From positions 1 through 64,000 of the forward strand of contig NZ_JABAII010000023.1 in the NCBI RefSeq assembly GCF_012641405.1: a DNA stretch of 64,000 bases. The letters run 5' to 3'. The notes beneath the pieces were generated by a model. It ran no database searches and was not told where the DNA came from. It worked only from the letters and a program-made list of their open reading frames with translations. This stretch comes from Rhizobium sp. P40RR-XXII. GTDB taxonomy: Bacteria > Pseudomonadota > Alphaproteobacteria > Rhizobiales > Rhizobiaceae. Positions 36,275 through 44,359 of the stretch are shown here, one piece after another. Position 1 is the first letter of the stretch, and each line of letters begins with the position of its first letter. The position numbers were made by a program, and so were the translations under genes.

Positions 36275-37063
36275 TCAGGCAGGGTTACGGTAACGTTCGC
36301 CAGGCAGTGCATTGCCGAAGTTGGCCATCATGGTCTTCCGGGCAAGATCGAATGCCTCCCACTGGCCGGCGTCGGGAAGGGGCGGGATAGTGACCGGCTC
36401 GCGGCGATCAAACCCGACCAGGGCCGCATCCACGAGATCGCCCACTTCCATGACGTTGCTCAGGGCGTTGACGTCGGCACCGACGTGATCCCAGATCTCG
36501 GTCCGGGTCGTGGCGGGAAGCACTGCCTGGACGTAGACGCCCTTCGGTCCAAGTTCGAGAGCAAGCCCCTGCGACAGGAACAGCACGAAAGCCTTGGTCG
36601 CGCCATAGACCGTCATGCCGAATTCCGGCGCGAGGCCAACGACCGAACCGATATTAACGATTGCCCCCTCTCCTACCTTCGCAAGACGCGGAGCAATGGC
36701 GCTCGAAAGCCGGACGAGCGCGGTCGCGTTGAGCGCCACGAGCCGGGTCATGTCGTCAACGCTTTGCTCGACGAAAGTTCCGCCGATCGCGGTTCCGGCA
36801 TTGTTGACGAGAATGCCGATACGCGCGTCGTCACGCAGCCTGGTCTCGACCTTGGCAAGATCCTCAGCCTTGGTGAGATCGGCCGGAAGGATGTCGATCG
36901 TCACGCCTGTCTCTTGGCGCAGACGGGTCGCGAGCGCCTCCATACGCACCGCGTCTCGGGCGACCAGCACGAGGTCGTGTCCGCGTCGAGCGAACCGCTC
37001 GGCATAGGTTGCTCCAATGCCCGTGGAGGCGCCGGTGATCAGGACTGCAGGTATTTGAACCAT
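36275..37063 (-). CDS. Short-chain dehydrogenase/reductase
   Basis: A 262-residue SDR with cofactor motif LITGASTGIGATYAERFARRG near residue 8, NNAGTAIGG near 86, catalytic Ser in VNIGSVVG near 136 and YGATKAFVL (Tyr-x-x-x-Lys) near 150. I chose ATG at 37063; the frame to 37111 crosses the probable operator. It is divergent from the TetR gene, whose operator lies between, so its expression is probably controlled by that repressor together with the downstream reductase. Confidence 0.85.
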   Translation of the reverse strand: MVQIPAVLITGASTGIGATYAERFARRGHDLVLVARDAVRMEALATRLRQETGVTIDILPADLTKAEDLAKVETRLRDDARIGILVNNAGTAIGGTFVEQSVDDMTRLVALNATALVRLSSAIAPRLAKVGEGAIVNIGSVVGLAPEFGMTVYGATKAFVLFLSQGLALELGPKGVYVQAVLPATTRTEIWDHVGADVNALSNVMEVGDLVDAALVGFDRREPVTIPPLPDAGQWEAFDLARKTMMANFGNALPGERYRNPA

Positions 37064-37102
37064 TGGATTGCTCTTTTCTATTATTGATCCTATATTCATG
37101 AC

Positions 37103-37139
37103 AATCATCATGATTATACCTAAATATGATGGCCATCAT
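37103..37139. promoter_or_regulatory. Two palindromes between the SDR and TetR genes
   Basis: AATCATCATGATT at 37103-37115 is a palindrome around a central base, and ATGATGGCCATCAT at 37126-37139 is a perfect 14-base palindrome. Both are built from ATGAT/ATCAT halves and lie in the short divergent gap, a typical place for a TetR operator. Confidence 0.6.
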
Positions 37140-37174
37140 GTAAATGTCAACGGCCGTCGCGGAGAATTTTGGAA

Positions 37175-37723
37175 ATGAAGGTCAGCCGAGAACAGATGGC
37201 GGAAAACCGTCGCCGGATCCTGGACGTCGCCAGCCGGTTGTTTAAGGATAAGGGGTTTGAAGCGGTCAGCGTTGCAGAAGTCATGAAAGCAGTCGGCTTG
37301 ACCCATGGCGCTTTCTACGGACACTTCAGCTCAAAGGACGATCTCGTGGCGCAGACACTTGCGTACGCTCTTGCTGGAGACAGCGTCGGAGATGGCGACT
37401 TCAGCGGTTTCGTCCGCTCCTATCTTGCGCCTCGTCACCGTGATAACGCGTCCACTGGCTGTCCGACTGCAGGTCTCGCCGCAGCAGTTCGTCACCAGAC
37501 GCCTGCAGCGAAAGCCGCCATGACCGAAGGTCTGCGCGAACAGCTCGCCCGAATTGAGAAGGCCCTCCCGAAGCAGGATTCAGCCGACACGCGCCGCGCA
37601 GCGATCGGAAGTTGGGCGGCGATGGTCGGTGCTGTTATCCTCGCCAGAGCAGTCGATGACCCTGAATTATCCGACGAGGTTCTTGATGAGACGCGCGCAT
37701 GGATCGACAGCCGCGTCGGATAG
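37175..37723 (+). CDS. TetR-family repressor
   Basis: A 182-residue regulator. The N-terminal helix-turn-helix reads RRRILDVASRLFKDKGFEAVSVAEVMKAVGLTHGAFYGHFSSKDDLV, the standard TetR DNA-binding domain. The C-terminal ligand domain resembles that of AcrR-like repressors (CPTAGLAAAVRHQTPAAKAAMTEGL). It is divergent from the SDR and reductase genes and probably represses them and itself; the inducer may be an electrophile (inference). ATG at 37175 follows GGAGAATTTTGGAA. Confidence 0.85.
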   Translation: MKVSREQMAENRRRILDVASRLFKDKGFEAVSVAEVMKAVGLTHGAFYGHFSSKDDLVAQTLAYALAGDSVGDGDFSGFVRSYLAPRHRDNASTGCPTAGLAAAVRHQTPAAKAAMTEGLREQLARIEKALPKQDSADTRRAAIGSWAAMVGAVILARAVDDPELSDEVLDETRAWIDSRVG

Positions 37724-37844
37724 GTCGCGAGGATCAGAAGTCTTCATCAAGATGCACCTGATCCGGCAGCACACGGCGTGCGACGAGGAGCCTGCACTGA
37801 GGGCTGCCTACAAGCTCTTTTGACATCCAGCAGGGCGGCCGACC

Positions 37845-38658
37845 GGTGGCGTCGCCTTAACGGATTTTAACCGCGGCAAGCACTCGCCGCGAATGTCAGA
37901 GCACGGTCGACAATGCGATTTCACGCCCGGTGTTGACGGCGCTGGCGCGGAGTTGGCGGTGATCTGCGGCAGTGAGATGTTTCCGATGGAGATGAAAGAG
38001 GTTGGCGACCTGGCCGTGAACCGAGACGAAACGTTGACATTGCCGCGCCGATTTGAAGCGCATCATCCGCCTCTCTCGTCGCCGCAGCGGAAGATGAGAA
38101 TTTTCGGCACGATTGTTCAACCCCTTGTGCGATCGATGCTCAACGCCGGGCATCACCTCGGCTTTCGCGGCGGCATAGGAACGCAGTTTGTCGGTGACCA
38201 TCACCCTCGGTATGGCTCCCTGACTTTGTGCAGGTTGCGCATCAGCCGCAGCGCAGCGCTCGTGTTCCTACGGCTTTGCAAAAGCGCATCGAGAATAAAG
38301 CCTTCGGCATCGACGGCACGCCACAGCCAGTATTTCCTGCCCTTGATCGATACGACAAGTTCATCAAGATGCCATTTGTCGGCAAAGTTGCCGCCTGATC
38401 GCCGCCGGAGTTGATAAGCGATCTTGAGGCCAAATTTCGCCACGCATCCCGACACCGTCTGAAACGACACTCGAATCCCGCGTTCGGCAAGCAGGTCTTC
38501 GACATCGCGAAGGCTCAGCGCAAATTGATAATAAAAGCCACATGGCATGGGCGATAATCTCGGCTGGAAAACGATGGCGGTGGTAATGGGTAAACCATTC
38601 TTCGGCATGCTGGTCGAATATCACCTCGATCAGCAAAATCCGTTAAGGCGACGCCACC
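37845..38658. mobile_element. IS6-family insertion sequence, copy 2 (inactive)
   Basis: An 814-base element of a different subtype. Its ends share GGTGGCGTCGCCTTAA with the other copies but the perfect inverted repeat runs on for 24 bases (adding CGGATTTT). Flanking octamers GGCCGACC and GGCTAAGA differ, so no target duplication is left. Its right end abuts the transposase relic at 38659-38781, into which it probably inserted. Confidence 0.85.
37896..38636 (-). pseudogene. Frameshifted IS6-family transposase, copy 2
   Basis: The transposase is spread over three frames: an N-terminal piece with HYHRHRFPAEIIAHAMW (38636 on), a middle piece FYYQFALSLRDVEDLLAERG to NTSAALRLMRNLHKV, and a C-terminal piece VTDKLRSYAAAKAEVMPGVEHRSHKG to the stop at 37896. 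Two frameshifts, near 38535 and 38205, inactivate it. The protein is clearly related to that of copies 1, 3 and 4 but much more diverged from them than they are from one another. Confidence 0.85.
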
Positions 38659-38781
38659 GGCTAAGATTATAGGCCAGATACCAACGCACACACAGCGGGA
38701 TCACTGATCGGTCGAAATGGCTGCCATTGCGCCTCACAAGCTCCCCCTTAAAACCAGAGAGCTTGATGCCGGATACAGGTT
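38659..38781 (-). pseudogene. Relic of another IS6-family transposase
   Basis: This 123-base scrap, squeezed between copies 2 and 3, reads leftward as KLSGFKGELVRRNGSHFDRS followed by VIPLCVRWYLAYNLS. That is the start of an IS6-family transposase (FKGRHF...ILLCVRWYLxYxLS) of a subtype different from either neighbour. It is cut at the 3' side by copy 2 and at the 5' side by copy 3. Confidence 0.65.
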
Positions 38782-39600
38782 GGTGGCGTCGCCTTAATGG
38801 AAGCCAGGATCTGAAGGGTGGTGCTGTCGGCTTTTCAGGCGTCAACCGACAATGCGATTTCACGCCAGGTGGCGATGGCGATGGTGCGGAGTTGGCGATG
38901 ATCGGTGGCAGAGAGATGTTTCCGATGAAGCTGAAAGAGGTTGGCGACCTGACCATGGACCGAGACGAAACGTTGACATTGTCGCGCTGACTTAAAGCAC
39001 ATCATTCGCCGCTCTCGGCGCCGTAGCGGCAGATGAGAATTTTCGGCACGGTTGTTCAATCCCTTGTGCGATCGATGCTCTACGCCCGGCATCAACTCGG
39101 CCTTCGCGGCGGAATACGAACGCAGCTTGTCAGTCACCAGCACCCGCGGGGTGGTACCCTGGTTCTTGAGCAGCCTGCGCATCAGACGCAGCGCTACTGC
39201 CTTGTTCCTTCTGCTTTGCAGCAGGGCATCGAGGACATAACCGTTTGCATCGACGGCGCGCCACAGCCAGTATTTCTTTCCCTTGATCGTCACCACCATC
39301 TCATCGAGCTGCCACTTGTCGGCAAAGTGGCCTCGTGAGCGGCGCCGGAGCTGATGAGCGAACTTCAAGCCGAATTTCGCCGCCCATTCCGCGACGGTCT
39401 GAAACGTGACGGTGATGCCGCGCTCAGCCAACAGATCTTCGACGTCGCGCAGGCTCAACGGGAACCGATAATAGAGCCACACCGCATGGGCAATGATCTC
39501 AGCAGGAAACCGGTGGCGTCTGAAGTGGGCATGTGGGGCTTCGGTCATGACAGCCCGATTATCAAGTCGATTCAAACCAGCCGGTTAAGGCGACGCCACC
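38782..39600. mobile_element. IS6-family insertion sequence, copy 3
   Basis: An 819-base element with the GGTGGCGTCGCCTTAA inverted repeats. Flanks TACAGGTT and CACGGCGT show no target duplication. It has the same orientation as copy 4, and the two enclose 2351 bases with an IS5 relic and a lipase gene. Confidence 0.92.
38835..39575 (-). CDS. IS6-family DDE transposase, copy 3
   Basis: An intact 246-residue transposase nearly identical to copies 1 and 4. Differences that can be seen are KAVALRLMRRLLKN in place of KAAALRLMRKLLKN, and RTIAIATWREIALSVDA at the C-terminus (shared with copy 4, not with copy 1). The DDE residues and the N-terminal helix-turn-helix are preserved, so it may be active and could act on all copies in trans. 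Confidence 0.92.
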   Translation of the reverse strand: MNRLDNRAVMTEAPHAHFRRHRFPAEIIAHAVWLYYRFPLSLRDVEDLLAERGITVTFQTVAEWAAKFGLKFAHQLRRRSRGHFADKWQLDEMVVTIKGKKYWLWRAVDANGYVLDALLQSRRNKAVALRLMRRLLKNQGTTPRVLVTDKLRSYSAAKAELMPGVEHRSHKGLNNRAENSHLPLRRRERRMMCFKSARQCQRFVSVHGQVANLFQLHRKHLSATDHRQLRTIAIATWREIALSVDA

Positions 39601-39676
39601 CACGGCGTTGGTGCACGGATCATTTAACGATCGCGGTTTAGGCGGGCTGTAATCTCAATAGCCGGTTGCCGCAGCC

Positions 39677-39829
39677 ATGCCTTTCAAGCACAATTCTTCC
39701 CGCCGCCATCGTATAGGCAAGATGAAATTCAAGGTGACGAACTGGCCTGAATATGAGGCGGGGCTACGCGAACGCAGCAGCCTGACCCGACGGCTGACGC
39801 CGGAAGCGCTTGTTGGTTGGGCTGCGCCA
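39677..39829 (+). pseudogene. IS5-family transposase N-terminal fragment
   Basis: About 50 codons reading MPFKHNSSRRHRIGKMKFKV...WPEYEAGLRERSSLTRRLTPEALVGW, the conserved start of IS5-group transposases. The similarity ends at about 39829 where an unrelated sequence begins, so only the 5' end of the element remains. Confidence 0.7.
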
Positions 39830-40401
39830 GCCTCAACCGCATGCTTGGCTGTGCACGTCCAAAATCCGTTCGCCGCTCGTCAAAGGTAGCGTAGCCCACC
39901 TCATCAAAGATCGGGATCCGCGATGCTTCGAATCCGTGCACCAACGCTTCGCCAGTGCAGAACGGCTGCTGGTCGCGGGCATGCATCTGGGCAAAATCGG
40001 TTTCGCGCGCATCAGGAGAACGGCTGGAAATTACCATTCGCTTCCCAGAAATGAGCGCCATGCACCGCATGTATGACCCAAGTTCCTCAAGCCGGCCTGG
40101 TGCCTGGGGGCGTCAGACCAACTTTGATCTGTGAAAAATGGGAAAGACCTCATGGCGCGATCGACAACAAGATGCCGATCTCGTTGGTAAATTCGGGAGG
40201 CGCAACCAGCCCACCTTCCTGAAACAGGCCGGAAAACTTTAGTCTCGTAGTCCAACGTTTGGGAGCGGATCAACGGGGCACGACACTCTTGCTCTACTTG
40301 ATCGAAGTCATGGCGCAAGTTGGTGCGAGTGAATAGCCTTGCTGCGGCCGCTTCTGCAGAGGCAAGGCCTATCATTCATGTGCAATTTAAAGGATGCGAC
40401 C
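39830..40401. other. No recognisable gene
   Basis: Between the IS5 fragment and the lipase I see open frames on the minus strand (40070 to 39729 and 40375 to 40031), but neither resembles a family I know and they have no good ribosome binding sites. The stretch may be the debris of older insertions plus the lipase promoter. Confidence 0.4.
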
Positions 40402-41793
40402 ATGGTATCTCGCTTGAACGCCGCCTCTCCATTGACGCGCATGTCGCGATCGCGAGCTCCGGATAGTGATATCGATATGTACCGTCGCGCGCTGCTGATC
40501 GGCGCCGGGGCGACGGTGTTGTACGCCGGTACGTCTCCGGTGCTCGCGGCGAGCCGAGCCAGGGGACGGCAAGGCATCATCGATCGTTCATGCCGCGTGA
40601 GCGCGTCGCGTCTCGATTCCCAAGTCGCCAAAGCCTATCCCTTATTCAACAAGCCTGTGGTTTTGCCCGACTTCGATCCGCAGAAGCACGGCGCGCGCTC
40701 CGATGTCGCGCTGCACCGCCTGGTCACCGAAACGGTGGTGCCCGAGACGAGAGAACGCCTCAAGATCAGCGGTCTTCTCGCCGTGCCGGTGGGTGCCAAG
40801 GGCGAAGTGCCGCTGGTTTCGTGGCAGCACGGCACGATCCTGTCGTTCGATCAGGTGCCGTCGAACCTAACCCGCCTTGCCGATCCAGCATACGAGATGA
40901 GCGACGCGGATGACTCGCTTGAGACGCTGTTCAACGTTCAGCGCCTCGCCGGGCGGGGCTTTGCCGTCGTCGCCGCCGACTATGTGGGCAAGGGGCCCTT
41001 TCGCAAGGGGCGTGGAGAAGGGTACGCCGTCAAGGGTGTAAGCATCCAGACCTGCCTTGATGTGCTTGCCGCCGGACGTGCGGCCATGCGCTCGCTGGGG
41101 CTCGTCCCCTCGCGACTGTTCCTGCATGGCTGGTCCCAGGGCGCACTCAACACGCAGTGGCTACATCAGGCTTTGCGCGCCGAGGGCCAGTCCGTCGCGG
41201 CTACGGCTGTCGCCAGCCCGTTCAACGATCTCAACGAGGCATGGAGCTTTTGGGCCGGCAGGGAAACGTTCCCACTGCCCGAGGGTATGACCTCTTATCC
41301 CGCCATGCCCGGCTGGATTTCACTGTGTATGATCGTCGCGCTGGGGAGCTACGAGCTTCAATATGGCCTTACCGGATTGCTTCGCAGTGCCGTGCGCCCT
41401 GAATTCCAGGAGCTGGCAGCTCACTACTGGAAGACGTATGACAACAATTTCGACCAGAAGGCGCCGTTCCCGACGGGATCGAACTTGCTGGTGCCAGGAT
41501 TCTTCGATCATGCGACGGATGATCGCAACAGCGCCTTCCTGCGCCACTTGGCCGCCAATCGCTCATCCTACTGGAATTACGACGCCCCCATCCGCTTCTA
41601 CCACGGGCTGGCCGACGAGGCGGTTCACCCTGTCATGGTCGCCCGCGCCCTCTCGGCCGGCGGCAAATTTGCCACCGGTGTTCCGGTCGAAAACGCAAGC
41701 CACCGCGGCACGTTCCTCTCCGGTCTCTATGGCGACGCCAAGGTGCTCGGCGAGCAGAACAACATCGTGGATTGGTTCGGCTCTTTTCGTTGA
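40402..41793 (+). CDS. Secretory-lipase-like alpha/beta-hydrolase
   Basis: A protein of about 463 residues similar to the secretory lipase group. A hydrophobic segment after YRR (RALLIGAGATVLYAGTSPVLA, about residues 30-50) looks like a Tat- or Sec-type signal preceded by a long N-region, so export is probable. The nucleophile elbow is LHGWSQGALN near 236, the acid is likely in HGLADEAVHP near 408 and the histidine in NASHRGTF near 433. ATG at 40402 follows AAAGGA; ATG at 40378 is an alternative. It is the only intact cargo gene between directly repeated IS copies 3 and 4, so it was probably acquired with them. Confidence 0.75.
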   Translation: MVSRLNAASPLTRMSRSRAPDSDIDMYRRALLIGAGATVLYAGTSPVLAASRARGRQGIIDRSCRVSASRLDSQVAKAYPLFNKPVVLPDFDPQKHGARSDVALHRLVTETVVPETRERLKISGLLAVPVGAKGEVPLVSWQHGTILSFDQVPSNLTRLADPAYEMSDADDSLETLFNVQRLAGRGFAVVAADYVGKGPFRKGRGEGYAVKGVSIQTCLDVLAAGRAAMRSLGLVPSRLFLHGWSQGALNTQWLHQALRAEGQSVAATAVASPFNDLNEAWSFWAGRETFPLPEGMTSYPAMPGWISLCMIVALGSYELQYGLTGLLRSAVRPEFQELAAHYWKTYDNNFDQKAPFPTGSNLLVPGFFDHATDDRNSAFLRHLAANRSSYWNYDAPIRFYHGLADEAVHPVMVARALSAGGKFATGVPVENASHRGTFLSGLYGDAKVLGEQNNIVDWFGSFR

Positions 41794-41951
41794 TGCGGTG
41801 GAAGAGCCAGACGGCGGCGCTGCGTGATCAAAACGGCGCGCCCATCCGTTGAACTCCCTGCGCGCCGATGCGTGTCCATGAGAACGGAGATATCGTGGCT
41901 AAAGCGGCATAATGGCTATTGAGGGAGATATGTGTTTCCGGTGCACCAGAG

Positions 41952-42770
41952 GGTGGCGTCGCCTTAATGGAAGCCAGGATCTGAAGGGTGGTGCTGTCGG
42001 CTTTTCAGGCGTCAACCGACAATGCGATTTCACGCCAGGTGGCGATGGCGATGGTGCGGAGTTGGCGATGATCGGTGGCAGAGAGATGTTTCCGATGAAG
42101 CTGAAAGAGGTTGGCGACCTGACCATGGACCGAGACGAAACGTTGACATTGTCGCGCTGACTTAAAGCACATCATTCGCCGCTCTCTTCGGCGCACAGCC
42201 AGATGAGAATTTTCGGCACGGTTGTTCAATCCCTTGTGCGATCGATGCTCTACGCCCGGCATCAACTCGGCCTTCGCGGCGGAATACGAACGCAGCTTGT
42301 CAGTCACCAGCACCCGCGGGGTGGTACCCTGGTTCTTGAGCAGCTTGCGCATCAGACGCAACGCTGCTGCCTTGTTCCTTCTGCTTTGCAGCAGGGTATC
42401 GAGGACATAACCGTTTGCATCGACGGCGCGCCACAGCCAGTATTTCTTTCCCTTGATCGTCACCACCATCTCATCGAGCTGCCACTTGTCGGCAAAGTGG
42501 CCTCGTGAGCGGCGCCGGAGCTGATGAGCGAACTTTAAGCCGAATTTCGCCGCCCATTCCGCGACGGTCTGAAACGTGACGGTGATGCCGCGCTCAGCCA
42601 ACAGATCTTCGACGTCGCGCAGGCTCAGCGGGAACCGATAATACAGCCACACCGCATGGGCAATGATCTCAGCAGGAAACCGGTGGCGTCTGAAGTGGGC
42701 ATGTGGGGCTTCGGTCATGACAGCCCGATTATCAAGTCGATTCAAACCAGCCGGTTAAGGCGACGCCACC
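41952..42770. mobile_element. IS6-family insertion sequence, copy 4
   Basis: An 819-base element with the same GGTGGCGTCGCCTTAA ends and orientation as copies 1 and 3. Flanks CACCAGAG and CTATATCG do not match. Its right end cuts the ProV-like gene at 42771. A patch at 42184-42200 differs from copies 1 and 3 by several bases in a row, which may reflect recombination with another relative. Confidence 0.92.
42005..42745 (-). CDS. IS6-family DDE transposase, copy 4
   Basis: An intact 246-residue transposase. Compared with copies 1 and 3 it has DTLLQS for DALLQS and SHLAVRRRERRM for SHLPLRRRERRM; the latter is near the catalytic Glu region. All landmarks of the family are otherwise preserved, including the KWQLDEMVV and LVTDKLRSY motifs. 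Confidence 0.92.
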   Translation of the reverse strand: MNRLDNRAVMTEAPHAHFRRHRFPAEIIAHAVWLYYRFPLSLRDVEDLLAERGITVTFQTVAEWAAKFGLKFAHQLRRRSRGHFADKWQLDEMVVTIKGKKYWLWRAVDANGYVLDTLLQSRRNKAAALRLMRKLLKNQGTTPRVLVTDKLRSYSAAKAELMPGVEHRSHKGLNNRAENSHLAVRRRERRMMCFKSARQCQRFVSVHGQVANLFQLHRKHLSATDHRQLRTIAIATWREIALSVDA

Positions 42771-43062
42771 CTATATCGCCAACTTCGTCAAGGAGGTCAA
42801 TCGCGGCAGGGTCATCCATGTCGAAGCCGTCATGACGCCGCTGCACTCTGGTGCGACGCTGGTTGGGCTGGCAATTGTGGCGGGAACGACGGTTGAAGAG
42901 GCCGTCCGGATGCTGGCATCTGCACCGGAAGGTGATGCTCGAGTGATTTCGCCGTCAGGAGAAATTTTGGGACTCGTCACCTTCCGTCAACTTGCGGGCG
43001 CGATGGTCAATTCAAAAGATGCCTCGGACCGAAACCCGAGTTCGTTAGCGGCGGCACTTTAA
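42771..43062 (+). pseudogene. C-terminal stump of a ProV/OpuAA-like betaine importer ATPase
   Basis: The first codons after the IS end read YIANFVKEVNRGRVIHVEAVMTPL, the junction between the ATPase domain and the CBS region of glycine-betaine/proline-betaine ABC ATPases, followed by a CBS-like segment (TVEEAVRMLASAPEGDARVISPSGEILGLVTF). The Walker and signature motifs, about 270 residues, are gone. IS copy 4 or a rearrangement from it removed the 5' part and presumably the rest of the importer operon. The stump ends 25 bases before the DUF3422 gene. Confidence 0.75.
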
Positions 43063-43087
43063 CACCGCAAGAGAGGAGCTCCCCAAT

Positions 43088-44329
43088 ATGCCCCTCGGCG
43101 CCGAACATCCATCGCGCAGGGAACTCCATCAGGAGCTCCACGCAAGACCTTCACTCTACTTCGATGGCGACACCGACGTTTGGCACGTCGCCATCGTTTC
43201 GGAGAATGCAGCTCCGCATATCCCATCGGAACTGCTGGAACTCGATGATGTTGCAGTCACGGCTCAGGGAAGCCACGGCATAGGAAAATGTGGCGACGGC
43301 CGGCTGAAATGGGAGGCGAATACCGAGTTTGTGACGTTGACCTACGTCTCGCCGGCATCGATCGACCTGCCGACCGCAATGCCGAAGTCGTTTTACGACT
43401 GCGTTCGCTTCGTAGAAGGCAAGGTGATCGCTGCCGTGCGCGTCCTAGTGCGGGACGAAAAGGAGGCACCGCGCCCAAAACCCGGGGTCGACTATGTCGC
43501 ATCGAAAGTGGGGGGCGGCGACGCGGAAGTCTATTCGAGCTTTCGTCTCGATGAGGGCGGATTCGTCGAATTTCGCGTCTATAACCGCAACCTCAATGCC
43601 TACCGCACCGGTCGCATGGTGAGGCGGCTGCTGGAAATTGAAACCTACCGGATGATGGCGCTGCTCGGCATGCCGGTGGCGCGCGAGACGGTCAAGCGAC
43701 TTTCGGATTTTGACAGGCGTCTCACCGTTCTGATCGAGCACATGCAGAGGGAAGTAAAGGTAGACAAGACGCTCCTGTCGGAAGTGACGAAACTATCTTC
43801 CGACGTCTTGAAGCTGACGGCAAAGGCAAAACAGCGCTTCGGAGCCACAAAGGCCTACGCCGAAATTGTCGCAAGCAGAATGATTGAGCTGCGCGAAGAA
43901 CGAGTGGAAGAAAGACAGCGCATCTGTACTTTTATCGACCGACGCTTTCAGCCCGCTGTTCGCTTCGTGCACGCAACGGAGCGGCGCCTTTCCGAAGTGG
44001 GCGAGCGTGTCAGCCTTGCAGGTGACCTCCTTAGGACCACCGTTCAGGTACAGCTTGAAGACCAAAACGCCTCACTCCTCAGTTCGATGGAAGAGCGTGC
44101 GCGCGTGCAAGTTCACATACAGCAAGCCGTCGAGGGCTTCTCGGTCATCGCGATCACCTACTACGCCATCAGCCTGACAAAGGTGTGCCTGGAGGCCGCC
44201 GGCGAACTTGGCTTCGATGTCCATCTGGCAAAGGCGGGCCTCCTCTTTACCGTTCCCCTGGCAGTCTTCGCGATCTGGGCGGGCATTCGGCATGTCCGAA
44301 AGGGCATCGCAGCGCACAGCGCATCGTAA
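43088..44329 (+). CDS. DUF3422 membrane-anchored protein
   Basis: A 413-residue member of DUF3422, recognised by HPSRRELHQELHARPSLYF at the N-terminus and by the RMVRRLLEIETYRMMALLGMP segment near residue 180. Two hydrophobic segments at the C-terminus (IAITYYAISLTKVCLEAAG and LLFTVPLAVFAIWAGI) anchor it, with the long, partly coiled-coil remainder probably cytoplasmic. Function is not known. ATG at 43088 follows GAGAGGAG. It is placed between a betaine-importer remnant and a flavin-dependent demethylase-like gene, which may hint at methylated-amine metabolism. Confidence 0.85.
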   Translation: MPLGAEHPSRRELHQELHARPSLYFDGDTDVWHVAIVSENAAPHIPSELLELDDVAVTAQGSHGIGKCGDGRLKWEANTEFVTLTYVSPASIDLPTAMPKSFYDCVRFVEGKVIAAVRVLVRDEKEAPRPKPGVDYVASKVGGGDAEVYSSFRLDEGGFVEFRVYNRNLNAYRTGRMVRRLLEIETYRMMALLGMPVARETVKRLSDFDRRLTVLIEHMQREVKVDKTLLSEVTKLSSDVLKLTAKAKQRFGATKAYAEIVASRMIELREERVEERQRICTFIDRRFQPAVRFVHATERRLSEVGERVSLAGDLLRTTVQVQLEDQNASLLSSMEERARVQVHIQQAVEGFSVIAITYYAISLTKVCLEAAGELGFDVHLAKAGLLFTVPLAVFAIWAGIRHVRKGIAAHSAS

Positions 44330-44359
44330 TTATCGATACTCACCTCGGCAGCAAACACC

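Noticed and set aside
26048..42778. Target-site duplications around the IS6-type copies
   Set aside because: I compared the eight bases on both sides of each copy, and also left and right flanks of different copies in direct and inverted orientation; none match.
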